Shown here: piece by piece, positions 16,970-26,035 of the stretch
Layout of the letters: the number at the start of each line of letters is the position of its first letter
Numbering within the stretch: position 1 is the stretch's first letter
Assembly (NCBI GenBank): GCA_041649995.1
Contig: JBAZMA010000002.1
Span: 62,001 to 126,000, forward strand
Direction of reading: 5' to 3'
Source of the DNA: JBAZMA01 sp041649995
GTDB lineage: Bacteria > Omnitrophota > Gorgyraeia > Velamenicoccales > Velamenicoccaceae
Length of the DNA: 64,000 nucleotides
Translations under genes and position numbers: made by a program
The notes under the pieces: model-generated
The model's input: the letters and a program-made list of their open reading frames with translations, nothing else
The model's database searches: none
Told to the model about the DNA's origin: nothing

Positions 16970-17971
16970 ATGAATATGACGATGTTGTTTATCCGGATCC
17001 TTTTTTTGATCTGCAGCACGATTGTCGGCTATCAGATCGGGGAGGCCAACGGATTTAATATCTTTTGGGCTTCCGCCGGCGGTTTTATGTTCGGATTTTT
17101 GATCATTATTCTGGAAGCGGGCATGCGCGGCATCTCCGTGCGCGGACTTTCCAGCGCGGTTTTCGGCCTGATCCTGGGGCTTGTCATTTCACGCATGATG
17201 ACCGCGGCCCTGTTCGCCCTTTTTCCTCTGGATAAGTCCATGCGCGACATATCCGCCTATGTCCTGACCCTTACCTTCGCTTATCTGGGCATGGCCATCG
17301 CCCTGCGGGGCAGGGATGAATTCAATCTGATCATTCCCTACGTCAAGTTCCGCCGCCAGGATGAAAAGGCGGATACCGTCATTTTAGACACTAGCGCTAT
17401 TATCGACGGACGCGTGGTGGATATCCTCAAGACCTCTTTTGTGGAAGCCAGGCTGGTCGTGCCCCGGTTCGTCCTCAAGGAACTGCAGACGATCGCCGAT
17501 TCGGCGGATTCGATCAAGCGGCAGCGGGGCCGCAGGGGGCTGGAGATCCTTCATCTGATCCGCAGCGACGCGCGGTTCAATCTCGTTGTCCACGAGGAGG
17601 ATTTTGCCGATACCCGCGACGTGGATGCCAAGCTTGTCAAGCTGGCCAAGCTCCTGGAGGCCAAGATTTTCACCGTGGATTTCAATCTCAACCGGATTTC
17701 GGAACTTCAGGGCGTCAAGGTCCTGAATATCAATGAATTGTCAAACGCCCTCAAAAGCGTTGTCCTTCCCGGAGAGGCCCTGGATGTCAAGCCGATCAAG
17801 GAAGGCAAGGAACATAACCAGGCGATCGCCTATCTGGATGACGGGACCATGGTTGTCGTGGAAGAGGCCCGCAGGTTTATCGGCCAGACGCTTAAGGTCA
17901 CGGTGACCTCTGTTTTGCAGACTCAGGCCGGCCGCATGGTGTTTGCCAAACCGGAAAGTCCCCGAGGATGA
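16970..17971 (+). CDS. PIN-TRAM membrane ATPase/nuclease-like protein (YacL family)
   Basis: The 333-residue protein begins with four hydrophobic helices (to about residue 115), then a PIN nuclease domain (VILDTSAIIDGR ... IFTVDFNLNRI) with the acidic residues retained, and ends with a TRAM RNA-binding domain. This matches Bacillus YacL, whose exact role is unresolved. An AGAGAGG site precedes the ATG. The stop overlaps the ispD start by four bases (ATGA). Confidence 0.9.
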   Translation: MNMTMLFIRILFLICSTIVGYQIGEANGFNIFWASAGGFMFGFLIIILEAGMRGISVRGLSSAVFGLILGLVISRMMTAALFALFPLDKSMRDISAYVLTLTFAYLGMAIALRGRDEFNLIIPYVKFRRQDEKADTVILDTSAIIDGRVVDILKTSFVEARLVVPRFVLKELQTIADSADSIKRQRGRRGLEILHLIRSDARFNLVVHEEDFADTRDVDAKLVKLAKLLEAKIFTVDFNLNRISELQGVKVLNINELSNALKSVVLPGEALDVKPIKEGKEHNQAIAYLDDGTMVVVEEARRFIGQTLKVTVTSVLQTQAGRMVFAKPESPRG

Positions 17972-18666
17972 CGGAGGAAATCAAAATAACGGCCCTTGTG
18001 CCGGCGGCAGGGCTTGGGGCGAGAATGAACCTTGACCTGGCAAAGCCTTTGGTGGAGATCAGGGCCAAGCCCGTCATTGTTTTTACCCTCGAGGCCCTTC
18101 AATCCCATCCCCTGGTGGATGAGATTGTTTTGATCTTTCATGAGCAAGGCCTCCAGCAGGCGCGCGCTTTTGTCAAGAAATACGGCCTCACAAAGGTCAG
18201 CCGTGTGATCCAGGGCGGCGCTTCCCGCAGGGAATCCGTCAGGAACGGTCTTGAGGTCGTCGACAGCCGCACAAAATTTGTCCTGGTCCATGACGGCGTG
18301 CGGCCGTTTGTGGACGAGGGATGCGTGACCCGCGTCATCGAGGAGGCTAAAATCTGCGGAGCGGCCGTGGCCGGTGTTCCCGTCAAATCGACCATCAAGC
18401 GGATTAACTCTCATATGGAAGTGGAGGAGACCCTCAGGCGGGATTGCCTTTGGGAAATTCAGACGCCCCAGGTTTTTGAGAGAGAATTGCTCCAGAAGGC
18501 GTATTTGCGTTCGGGCAAAACAAGCGTCCCTGACGACGCGTCCCTGGTGGAATTGATGGGCAAGAAGGTCCATGTCGTGATGGGGTCTTATTTCAACATC
18601 AAGATCACGACGCAGGAAGACCTCGTTTTCGCCGATTCCATCATCGGGATCAAGGCCCTTGAGTAA
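17968..18666 (+). CDS. ispD: 2-C-methyl-D-erythritol 4-phosphate cytidylyltransferase
   Basis: The 232-residue enzyme transfers CMP from CTP to MEP in the non-mevalonate isoprenoid pathway. It shows PAAGLGARM for nucleotide binding, LVHDGVRPFV, and AVAGVPVKSTIK. It overlaps the upstream PIN-TRAM gene by four bases, and ispF, the second next pathway step, follows after 12 bp. Sequence around PAAGLGARMNLDLAKPLVEI is a little degenerate compared with the usual KQF motif. Confidence 0.93.
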   Translation: MTEEIKITALVPAAGLGARMNLDLAKPLVEIRAKPVIVFTLEALQSHPLVDEIVLIFHEQGLQQARAFVKKYGLTKVSRVIQGGASRRESVRNGLEVVDSRTKFVLVHDGVRPFVDEGCVTRVIEEAKICGAAVAGVPVKSTIKRINSHMEVEETLRRDCLWEIQTPQVFERELLQKAYLRSGKTSVPDDASLVELMGKKVHVVMGSYFNIKITTQEDLVFADSIIGIKALE

Positions 18667-18678
18667 GAAAGGTCGTTG

Positions 18679-19155
18679 ATGCGGATAGGCTTGGGATATG
18701 ATATTCACCGCTTCGCTTCCGGAAGGCGGCTTTTCCTGGGAGGGGTTGAGATTCCCCATCCCCGCGGACTTATCGGGCATTCGGATGCCGATATCATCCT
18801 GCACGCTCTTTGCGACGCGCTCCTGGGCGCGATGGGGGAGGCGGATATTGGGGTCCATTTTCCTTCCTCGGACCCGGCTTTTAAGGATGCCCCGGGTCTG
18901 AAACTTTTGGAACAGGTGAAAGGCCTTTTGCAGGGCGCGGGATTTCGTGTCGTGAACGCGGATGTTATGGTGATCCTGGAGGAACCGAAAATAGCGCCTT
19001 ATATCCCGGAAATGAAAAAACGCATCAGCGCCTGCCTGGGAATCCCCGTATCGGACATCGCGATTAAGGCCACAACCCAGGAAGGACTCGGGTCTATCGG
19101 CGCCAAAGAAGGAGCCGCGGCGCACGCGGTGGCCCTGATCGAAAAAAAGGATTAA
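18679..19155 (+). CDS. ispF: 2-C-methyl-D-erythritol 2,4-cyclodiphosphate synthase
   Basis: The 158-residue trimeric enzyme forms MEcPP in the isoprenoid pathway. Metal-binding GYDIHRF and GHSDADIILHALCDALLG are intact, and the C-terminal ATTQEGLGSIGAKEG is typical. The ATG at 18679 is preferred over the adjacent TTG at 18676, with an AAAGG site upstream. It sits directly after ispD. Confidence 0.95.
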   Translation: MRIGLGYDIHRFASGRRLFLGGVEIPHPRGLIGHSDADIILHALCDALLGAMGEADIGVHFPSSDPAFKDAPGLKLLEQVKGLLQGAGFRVVNADVMVILEEPKIAPYIPEMKKRISACLGIPVSDIAIKATTQEGLGSIGAKEGAAAHAVALIEKKD

Positions 19156-19164
19156 GGAGGTCGC

Positions 19165-19848
19165 ATGTCCGTCATTTTAAATATTATCCTGGGTTTCATC
19201 AGCCTTCTTTTGGTCTGGATTGTTTTTGTCCTGATTGTTTTCAAGAGGGAGGTGGACGCTATTTTTGAAAGGGACCCGGCGGCCCGCAATTACCTGGAAG
19301 TTGTCCTTTTGTATTCCGGCCTCCACGCCCTGGTTTTCTACAGGGTCTCCCATAGCTTATACGCGGCCAGGATCCCGTTTTTACCCCGCCTGATTTCCCA
19401 GACGGCCCGGTTTCTGACCGGCATAGAGATCCATCCGGGCGCCAGGATCGGCCGAGGGCTTTTCATTGACCACGGCATGGGTGTTGTGATCGGAGAGACG
19501 TCTGTGGTGGGAAAGAATGTGACGCTTTACCAGGGCGTGACCCTGGGCGGGACCGGAAAAGAAAAGGGCAAGCGCCATCCGGATATCGGGGACAATGTCG
19601 TCGTCGGCACGGGGGCAAAGATCCTCGGGAATATCACGATCGGCGAGAATTCCTATATCGGCGCCAACGCGGTTGTGTTGAGGGACGTGCCGCCGCATTC
19701 GACCGTTGTCGGCGTGCCGGGGCATATCACGAAACAGGACGGCAGGAAACTCGACAGGCTTCTGGACCATATTCATGTCCTGGATCCCCTGATGCAGTCT
19801 TTGGAAGACATCGAAGAGCGTTTGAAGAAGCTGGAGAAAAAGTCTTAA
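19165..19848 (+). CDS. cysE: Serine O-acetyltransferase with N-terminal membrane helix
   Basis: The 227-residue protein has the left-handed beta-helix of CysE, with hexapeptide repeats from HPGARIGRGLFIDHG to ENSYIGANAVV and the catalytic DHG...GGTGKEKGKRHP segment. It makes O-acetylserine for cysteine synthesis. Unusually, residues 4-26 form a clear hydrophobic helix before the catalytic region, so the enzyme may be membrane-attached. A strong AAGGAGG site sets the ATG. The cysS gene follows, as in Bacillus. Confidence 0.9.
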   Translation: MSVILNIILGFISLLLVWIVFVLIVFKREVDAIFERDPAARNYLEVVLLYSGLHALVFYRVSHSLYAARIPFLPRLISQTARFLTGIEIHPGARIGRGLFIDHGMGVVIGETSVVGKNVTLYQGVTLGGTGKEKGKRHPDIGDNVVVGTGAKILGNITIGENSYIGANAVVLRDVPPHSTVVGVPGHITKQDGRKLDRLLDHIHVLDPLMQSLEDIEERLKKLEKKS

Positions 19849-19876
19849 TCCCCCTTTGTCATGGAATGGGCCTTTG

Positions 19877-21280
19877 GTGATCAACGTCTATAACTCCCTC
19901 ACTCGAAAAACGGAAGAATTGCGGCCTCTTTTTCCGCCGCAGCTGCGGATGTATACCTGCGGAGTGACGGTTTATGACGATTGTCACGTGGGCCACGCCC
20001 GCAGTTTATTTATTTTCGATGTGATCAAAAAATACCTGCAATACCGCGGTTTTCAGGTGACGCTGGTGCGCAATATCACCGACGTCGATGATAAGATCAT
20101 CAACCGGGCCAGGCAGGACGGCGTGACATTTGAGGAAATCCGCGCCCGTTACATCAGGAATTATGAAAGGGATCTGGACGCGCTCTCGATCGCCCGGGCG
20201 GATCACGAGCCCATGGCTACGGAAAATATTCCTTCGATGGTCGAACACATCCAGCAGTTGATAGCCAAAGGGTCCGCCTACGCCGTTGACGGGGATGTTT
20301 ATTTCGCCGTGAGGACGTTTAAGGATTACGGCAGGCTTTCCGGCCAGACCATGGATGAGATGCAGACGGCTGTGCGGATAGAGAAGGATGAAAAGAAGCG
20401 TGATCCGCTGGATTTCGCCCTGTGGAAGAAGTCCAGGGAAGGGGAGCCGGGCTGGCCCAGCCCCTGGGGACCGGGAAGGCCGGGTTGGCATATCGAGTGT
20501 TCGACGATGAGCCTGCGCTATTTGAAGACGCAAACGCTGGATATCCACGCCGGCGGCCTCGACCTCATCTTTCCTCATCACGAAAATGAGATTGCCCAGG
20601 CAGAGGCCTTGACGGGAAAACCGTTCGCCAAATACTGGATCCATCACGGCCTTTTAACCATCGAAGGCCGCAAGATGTCCAAATCCCTCGGCAATTTTTA
20701 TACGATCCAGGATGTCTTAAAAAAATATCCCGCGGATGTGCTTAAATTGTTTTTCCTGGGCGCCCATTACCGTTCCGCCATGGATTTTACCTTTGAAGGG
20801 CTGGATCAGTCCAGGAAGGCCTATGAGAAGATCAAGGAATTTTTGGATAAGGCTGAGGGGGCCGGCGCAGAGGCTTGCGTGAAGGAAGAGAGTCAATGGT
20901 CCGTTTTTGAAAAGCGTTTTATGGATGTCATGGACGATGACTTCAATACCGCCCAGGCCCTGGCTGTTGTTTTTGATATGGTTTCCTTCGGCAACAAGAA
21001 CGCCGCCGGAACAGCGGCCGCCCGAAAGATCAAGGAGCTTCTGCTCGTCTTAGGCGTATCTTTTACGTCCGCTCCCATGATCGAAGTGAAGGCCCATGAA
21101 AATATCCGGACCAGGGAACAGGTAGCCGGCGCGCCGGCGATGAGCGAAGAAGAAAGGGACCGGTTGATCGAGGAAAGACGGAGGGCCCGGCAGAACAGGG
21201 ATTTTAAACGCGCGGACGAAATCAGGGATTTCCTGCGGGCGCGCGGCATCCTGGTGGATGACAAGGAAAAGATCCGATGA
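19877..21280 (+). CDS. cysS: Cysteinyl-tRNA synthetase
   Basis: The enzyme is about 467 residues from the GTG at 19877, where the usual family start (M-I-N-V-Y-N-S-L) begins; a TTG at 19856 is also open. It shows the zinc ligands TCGVTVYDDCHVGH, with HVGH as the HIGH motif, the WHIECS segment, and KMSKSLGN. It attaches cysteine to tRNA-Cys. The stop overlaps the tmk start (ATGA). Confidence 0.96.
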   Translation: MINVYNSLTRKTEELRPLFPPQLRMYTCGVTVYDDCHVGHARSLFIFDVIKKYLQYRGFQVTLVRNITDVDDKIINRARQDGVTFEEIRARYIRNYERDLDALSIARADHEPMATENIPSMVEHIQQLIAKGSAYAVDGDVYFAVRTFKDYGRLSGQTMDEMQTAVRIEKDEKKRDPLDFALWKKSREGEPGWPSPWGPGRPGWHIECSTMSLRYLKTQTLDIHAGGLDLIFPHHENEIAQAEALTGKPFAKYWIHHGLLTIEGRKMSKSLGNFYTIQDVLKKYPADVLKLFFLGAHYRSAMDFTFEGLDQSRKAYEKIKEFLDKAEGAGAEACVKEESQWSVFEKRFMDVMDDDFNTAQALAVVFDMVSFGNKNAAGTAAARKIKELLLVLGVSFTSAPMIEVKAHENIRTREQVAGAPAMSEEERDRLIEERRRARQNRDFKRADEIRDFLRARGILVDDKEKIR

Positions 21281-21927
21281 AAGGTTTTTTTATCACGTTT
21301 GAGGGCCCTGAAAAGAGCGGCAAAAGCACGCAGGCGCGGCTGCTGGAAAGCTATCTCAAGGGCAGGGGTTTCAAGACGGTCTTTATCCGGGAGCCTGGTT
21401 CGACGGCGATCGGAGAGAAGATCCGGCGCGTGCTCCTGGACAAGAAGAACGACGGGATGTCTTTGGCGGCGGAGATGCTGCTTTATTCCGCGGCGCGCGC
21501 GCAGTTGGTTTCGGAGGTGGTTTCTCCCGCCCTAAAAAAAGGGGCTGTTGTCCTCTGCGACCGGTTCCAGGATTCAACGATCGCTTATCAGGGGTACGGC
21601 TGCGGAATGGATACCCGGGCGATCATCGATGTCGGGCGCCTGGCCACGCAGGGGCTGCGGCCGGACCTCACGCTTCTTTTGGATTTTTGGCAAAGCCGGC
21701 AGCATTTGCGCGACGAGCGGGCCCCGGACAGGATTGAAATGCGTTCCGGAGCTTTTCACGCGCGCGTTAAAAAAGGGTATTTTACCCTGGCCAGAAAAGA
21801 TCCGGCCAGGATCAAGATCGTGCGCGTCCAGCCGGACATAAGCCGGACGCAGCAACGCATCAGGGAGATCGTTGACCAGTGTCTTTTAAAGAGATCCTCG
21901 GACAGGAAAAAGCGGTCTTCCTGCTGA
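21277..21927 (+). CDS. tmk: Thymidylate kinase
   Basis: The 216-residue enzyme phosphorylates dTMP to dTDP. The P-loop reads FEGPEKSGKSTQ, a variant of the usual FEGxDGxGKST, and the CDRFQDSTIAYQGYG substrate loop follows. It overlaps cysS by four bases and holB by 49, so the run cysS-tmk-holB-ricT is tightly coupled. Confidence 0.94.
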   Translation: MKGFFITFEGPEKSGKSTQARLLESYLKGRGFKTVFIREPGSTAIGEKIRRVLLDKKNDGMSLAAEMLLYSAARAQLVSEVVSPALKKGAVVLCDRFQDSTIAYQGYGCGMDTRAIIDVGRLATQGLRPDLTLLLDFWQSRQHLRDERAPDRIEMRSGAFHARVKKGYFTLARKDPARIKIVRVQPDISRTQQRIREIVDQCLLKRSSDRKKRSSC

Positions 21928-22859
21928 AATCCGCAGTCCGGCAGAACCGGGTCAGCCACGCTTATTTATTCGTGGGGCCCGCGGGTGTCGGAAAATCAGC
22001 CGCGGCTCTTAATTTTGCCAGGCTGCTTTTTTGCGAGTCGGTTTCCGCCGGCGACGTTGAACCTTGCGATGAATGCCCTTCCTGCCGGAAAGCGGCGGCG
22101 GGCAGCCACCCGGATATTCAGGTTCTCTCGCCGGACGGCGCGTTCACGCGGATTGACGCCGTGCGGGAGGCCTGCCGCAGGCTGTCCCTGAAGGGCTTTG
22201 AATCCATGCGCAAGGCGCTGATTGTCTCGGAGGCCGGAACGCTTAACGAGGAGTCGTCCAACGCGCTTTTGAAGACTTTGGAAGAGCCTTCGGCCGGCAC
22301 CGTGATCATTCTTCTGGCAGACAGCCTTAAATCCGTTCTGCCGACGATCGCCTCGCGCTGCCAGCGGATCGTTTTTTCTCCCCTGAAAGACGCTGTTTTG
22401 CAGGCGATCTTATTGGAACGTTACGGGATGGGCCGGGAAGAAGCCCGGTATCTGGCCCGTCTTTCGGAAGGATGCATGGAAAAAGCCTTAAAATTCCACA
22501 AAGAGGAGATCTTCAAAAAGAGGGATGCGTTTTTGGAAGGGTTTCTTCAGGGACGCATGCCCGTTGTTGAAGGGAAGAAAGCCCAGGAAGAGTCGTTTGA
22601 TACCGGCCTGTTTTTGCTGGCCGGCTGGTTGAGAGACCTTTTGGTGGCCAAAGTGAACGATGAGGAAAAAAACTTCGTAAACGCCGACAGGAAGGATGAT
22701 ATAATGCTCGCCGCCCGGGGCTTGAAGCCCGAGGAGATCGATGAGACCCTGCGGTCCGTGGCGGATACAGCAGCCGACCTGAGGCATAACGTTAACAGGA
22801 GGGTGGCGTTCGCGCGCCTCAATACAGAACTATGGAAGTCATTGCGCAAATCAGATTAA
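21879..22859 (+). CDS. holB: DNA polymerase III delta-prime subunit
   Basis: The 326-residue AAA+ clamp-loader subunit starts at a GTG inside tmk (F-K-E-I-L-G-Q-E-K-A). It shows the P-loop-like GPAGVGKSAAA, zinc ligands CDECPSCRKA, and the SRC arginine-finger motif in ASRCQRI. It loads the sliding clamp with delta and tau/gamma. The last 28 bases overlap ricT. Order tmk-holB-ricT matches Bacillus. Confidence 0.92.
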   Translation: MSFKEILGQEKAVFLLKSAVRQNRVSHAYLFVGPAGVGKSAAALNFARLLFCESVSAGDVEPCDECPSCRKAAAGSHPDIQVLSPDGAFTRIDAVREACRRLSLKGFESMRKALIVSEAGTLNEESSNALLKTLEEPSAGTVIILLADSLKSVLPTIASRCQRIVFSPLKDAVLQAILLERYGMGREEARYLARLSEGCMEKALKFHKEEIFKKRDAFLEGFLQGRMPVVEGKKAQEESFDTGLFLLAGWLRDLLVAKVNDEEKNFVNADRKDDIMLAARGLKPEEIDETLRSVADTAADLRHNVNRRVAFARLNTELWKSLRKSD

Positions 22860-23629
22860 GGGAAATGGGATCTATTTTCTGCGGCCGCGCCGAGGGCCTG
22901 CAGATCAAGAACGGCGACCAGGTCATTGTGGAAGTCGAGCGTGGGATCGATTACGGGCTCATTTCTTCAGACCCGGTTTTGACGGAAAAGGTCGATGAAT
23001 CCGTGAAGAAGATTTTACGGATCGCGACGGATGCCGATAAAAAGCAGATTGAGGAGAACCGCAAGAAGGCGCAGGAGGCCTCCGGCACCTGCAGCCGTAA
23101 GATCGAGGAACACAAGCTGGACATGAAGCTGGTCGGCGCCGAGTACGCGTTTGACCGCTCGAAGATCCTTTTTTATTTTACCGCGGAAGGCCGCGTGGAT
23201 TTCCGCGAACTGGTCAAGGACCTGGCCAAAATCTTCAAGGCGCGCATTGAGCTGCGGCAGATCGGCGTGCGGGACGAGGCCAAGATCCTCGGAGGGTTCG
23301 GGCCTTGCGGGAAAGAATTGTGCTGTTGCCGGTTTTTGAAGGATTTTGAGCCTGTGACAATCCGCATGGCCAAAGATCAGAACCTGCCTTTGAATCCTCC
23401 CAAGATCTCCGGCCTCTGCGGCCGTCTCATGTGCTGTTTGTCTTTTGAGCATAAGCACTATAAAGAGATGTCCAAGGGTATGCCCCGCGAAGGGGAGCGC
23501 GTGGAAACCCCGGAAGGCAAAGGGAAGGTGCTGTCCGTCAATATCCTCAAGAGAAAGGCCTCCGTGCTTTTGGAGGACGGAAAGCTTGTTGAGTTGAAAC
23601 TCCCGCCTCCCCCCGAACGTAAAACATAA
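22832..23629 (+). CDS. ricT: PSP1-domain regulatory protein RicT (YaaT)
   Basis: The 265-residue protein has the PSP1 domain with the cysteine-rich stretch GPCGKELCCCRFL and a second GLCGRLMCCLSFEH, which bind Fe-S clusters in the Bacillus Ric complex. That complex influences RNase Y and mRNA processing. The start lies inside the end of holB, and metG follows. Confidence 0.92.
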   Translation: MEVIAQIRLREMGSIFCGRAEGLQIKNGDQVIVEVERGIDYGLISSDPVLTEKVDESVKKILRIATDADKKQIEENRKKAQEASGTCSRKIEEHKLDMKLVGAEYAFDRSKILFYFTAEGRVDFRELVKDLAKIFKARIELRQIGVRDEAKILGGFGPCGKELCCCRFLKDFEPVTIRMAKDQNLPLNPPKISGLCGRLMCCLSFEHKHYKEMSKGMPREGERVETPEGKGKVLSVNILKRKASVLLEDGKLVELKLPPPPERKT

Positions 23630-23684
23630 AGAGAAGCGCTTGTATTGTCAGGAGAAGAGCGGCAAAAATATGCCGGGTGAAACC

Positions 23685-25169
23685 ATGGACAGTTTTTATG
23701 TAACGACGCCTATTTATTACGTCAACGGTCTGCCTCATATCGGGCATTCCTATACCACCATTGCCGCGGATGTTTTGAGCCGGCATAAGAGGAAACTCGG
23801 GTGGGACGTTTTTTTTCTGACGGGCACGGATGAACACGGCCAAAAGGTGGTGCGCGCCGCCCAGGAGAAGAACATGACCCCGCAGGAATTCGTCGACGGC
23901 ATCATTCCGCGGTTCAGGGAAGCCTGGAAGAAGCTTGAGATCAGCTACGACGATTTTATCCGCACGACGGAACCCCGGCACATCCGGGCGGTGCAGAATT
24001 TCCTCCAGGAGCTCCAGGACAAAGGCGAGTTGAGCCTGGGGGAATACGAGGGCCTTTATTGCGTCCCCTGCGAGGTTTTCTGGACGGACAAACAGGCGGA
24101 ATCCGGCCTTTGCCCGGATTGCCGCAGGCCCGTGGAACGCATCAAGGAAACGAATTATTTTTTCAAGTTGTCGCGCCACCAGGAATGGCTCATCAGCCAT
24201 ATCGCCAAGCACCCGGATTTTATTCAGCCTGAATCCCGAAGGAACGAAGTCCTGGCGTTTCTGAAAGAGAATACCCTGACGGATCTTTGTATTTCCCGGC
24301 CCAAAACGCGTTTGAGCTGGGGAATCCCTTTGCCCTTCAGTCCCGCTCATGTGACGTATGTCTGGTTTGACGCCTTGATCAATTACATCGCCGCGCTCGG
24401 GTATCCGGGAGAAAAAGAGAGGTTCGAAAAATTCTGGCCGTCGTCGCTTCATTTGATCGGCAAGGATATCCTGCGCCAGCACGCCGTCATTTGGCCTATC
24501 ATGCTTCACGCGGTCGGCATGGAGCCTCCCAAGAGGATCTACGCGCATGGCTGGTGGCAGGTGGGACAGGAGAAGATGTCCAAGAGCCGGGGCAATGTCG
24601 TCGACCCCCTGGCCCTTATCGATGAATTCGGCATCGACATTTACCGGTATTTTCTTCTCAGGGACGTTCCCTTCGGGCTGGACGGCGTTTTTTCCAGGGC
24701 GTCTCTCATCCAGCGGTTTAACGGAGATCTCGCCAATGATCTCGGCAATCTTGTTTTCCGGACGCTGACGATGGCTGAGAAATATTTTGACGGCCGCGTT
24801 CCCGCTCTTCAAAAGGAAAGGCTGAAATCCCCCCTGGCCTCGGAAATTTTGTTGAAACTTGACAAACTTCCGGCGCTTGTGGACGCGGGTCTGGAAAGGC
24901 TGGATTTTATCGCCGCTCTCGAGGGGATCTGGAGCGTCATCGGGAATTGCAACAAATACGTGGAAGAGACAAAACCCTGGAACCTGAAAAAGGAAGGCAG
25001 GCAGGAAGACCTGGAAGATTTTCTGGCTGTCCTGATTACCGCGATCCGTTGTGTGGCCGGGGAACTTGAGCCTTTTATGCCGCAAACAGCTCAAAAGATC
25101 CTTTCCCAGATCAAAGATGACCATGTGGTCAAGGGAGATCCTCTCTTTCCCAGGATTGAAGAAGAATAG
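23685..25169 (+). CDS. metG: Methionyl-tRNA synthetase
   Basis: The 494-residue form begins at the ATG giving DSFYVTTPIYYVNG, the usual family start, with GGGTGA upstream; an ATG at 23670 is also possible. HIGH is seen as HIGHS, KMSKS as EKMSKSRGN, and one zinc knuckle as CVPC...CPDC. The C-terminal dimerising tRNA-binding domain is absent, so this is the short form. Confidence 0.95.
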   Translation: MDSFYVTTPIYYVNGLPHIGHSYTTIAADVLSRHKRKLGWDVFFLTGTDEHGQKVVRAAQEKNMTPQEFVDGIIPRFREAWKKLEISYDDFIRTTEPRHIRAVQNFLQELQDKGELSLGEYEGLYCVPCEVFWTDKQAESGLCPDCRRPVERIKETNYFFKLSRHQEWLISHIAKHPDFIQPESRRNEVLAFLKENTLTDLCISRPKTRLSWGIPLPFSPAHVTYVWFDALINYIAALGYPGEKERFEKFWPSSLHLIGKDILRQHAVIWPIMLHAVGMEPPKRIYAHGWWQVGQEKMSKSRGNVVDPLALIDEFGIDIYRYFLLRDVPFGLDGVFSRASLIQRFNGDLANDLGNLVFRTLTMAEKYFDGRVPALQKERLKSPLASEILLKLDKLPALVDAGLERLDFIAALEGIWSVIGNCNKYVEETKPWNLKKEGRQEDLEDFLAVLITAIRCVAGELEPFMPQTAQKILSQIKDDHVVKGDPLFPRIEEE

Positions 25170-25257
25170 AAGCGCAAGAAGTCCGAAGTCAGAAGTCGGA
25201 AGTCCGAAAAGCCCGTCTTTTTCGGATATCGGACATCCGATTTCGGATTTCATGTCT
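25170..25257 (+). repeat. Short mosaic repeat with hairpin between metG and tatD
   Basis: GAAGTC/GGAAGTCCGAAA modules on the left are answered by TTTTTCGGA/ATTTCGGATTTC modules on the right, making an inverted structure (TCCGAAAA near 25205 with TTTTCGGA near 25220). It could end the metG transcript. The words match the larger intergenic repeats of this window. Confidence 0.55.
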
Positions 25258-25267
25258 TTAGTCAGCC

Positions 25268-26032
25268 ATGCTCATCGATACCCACTGTCATCTGGATTTT
25301 CCGGAATTCAAACAGGACAGGACGGCCGTCCTGGAGGCCGCCCGTCGCGCGGGCGTCGATGAGATCATTAATATCGGCTCCAGCCTGGAAGGAAGCCGCC
25401 GCTCGGTGTCGTTGAGCCGCGAGTTCCCCCGGATTTTTTCGACCGTGGGGATCCATCCTCATGACGCCAAGGATTGCGATGAAAAGGCCTTTCTTGAGAT
25501 CGAAGAACTCAGCCGCCAGGATAAGGTTGTCGCCATCGGGGAGGTCGGTCTTGATTATTTCCGGAATTTGTCTTTACCCTTTGTCCAGGAGGATGTGTTT
25601 ATCCGTTTTCTTGGGCTTGCTTCGCGGGTTGCCAAACCCCTTGTGATCCATTGCCGTCAGGCGGAAAAGGAAATCTTGAAGATCTTGAGGCAGGCCCCGC
25701 CTTCGCATGGAGCTGTTATCCATTGTTTTTCCGGAGACAGGGAGTTTCTGGACGCCTGCCTGGCCATGGGTTTTCATATTTCTTTCACGGCAACTGTGAC
25801 TTACAAGAAGGCCCAGAATTTGCGGGATTTGGTCAAAAGAGTTCCCCTGGAGAGGATGTTTCTGGAAACTGACGCTCCGTTTTTGCCTCCGGAGGGCAAA
25901 CGGGGCCAGCGCAATGAACCTGCCAATGTGGCTATGGTGGCCGAATGCGTCGCGCGAATCAAAGGATTAAGTGTCGAGGAAGTGGGCCGGGTGACAACGC
26001 AGGCAGCCAGGGCTTTTTTCAAATTGCCGTAG
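25268..26032 (+). CDS. tatD: TatD family metal-dependent deoxyribonuclease
   Basis: The 254-residue TIM-barrel hydrolase has DTHCHLD, GEVGLDYFR, HCRQAEKE, IHCFSG and ETDAPFLPP, all metal-binding motifs of the TatD/YabD family. Members degrade DNA with 3'-5' polarity in repair. It follows metG as in Bacillus (metS-yabD), though a repeat block separates them. Confidence 0.94.
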   Translation: MLIDTHCHLDFPEFKQDRTAVLEAARRAGVDEIINIGSSLEGSRRSVSLSREFPRIFSTVGIHPHDAKDCDEKAFLEIEELSRQDKVVAIGEVGLDYFRNLSLPFVQEDVFIRFLGLASRVAKPLVIHCRQAEKEILKILRQAPPSHGAVIHCFSGDREFLDACLAMGFHISFTATVTYKKAQNLRDLVKRVPLERMFLETDAPFLPPEGKRGQRNEPANVAMVAECVARIKGLSVEEVGRVTTQAARAFFKLP

Positions 26033-26035
26033 GCG

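Noticed and set aside
23547..25253. Long open frame on the minus strand opposite metG
   Set aside because: It mirrors the metG coding frame and its product has no recognisable motif; metG is certain on the plus strand. The same applies to long minus-strand frames opposite clpC (11192-12574), tex (60779-61996) and lysS (5157-5918).
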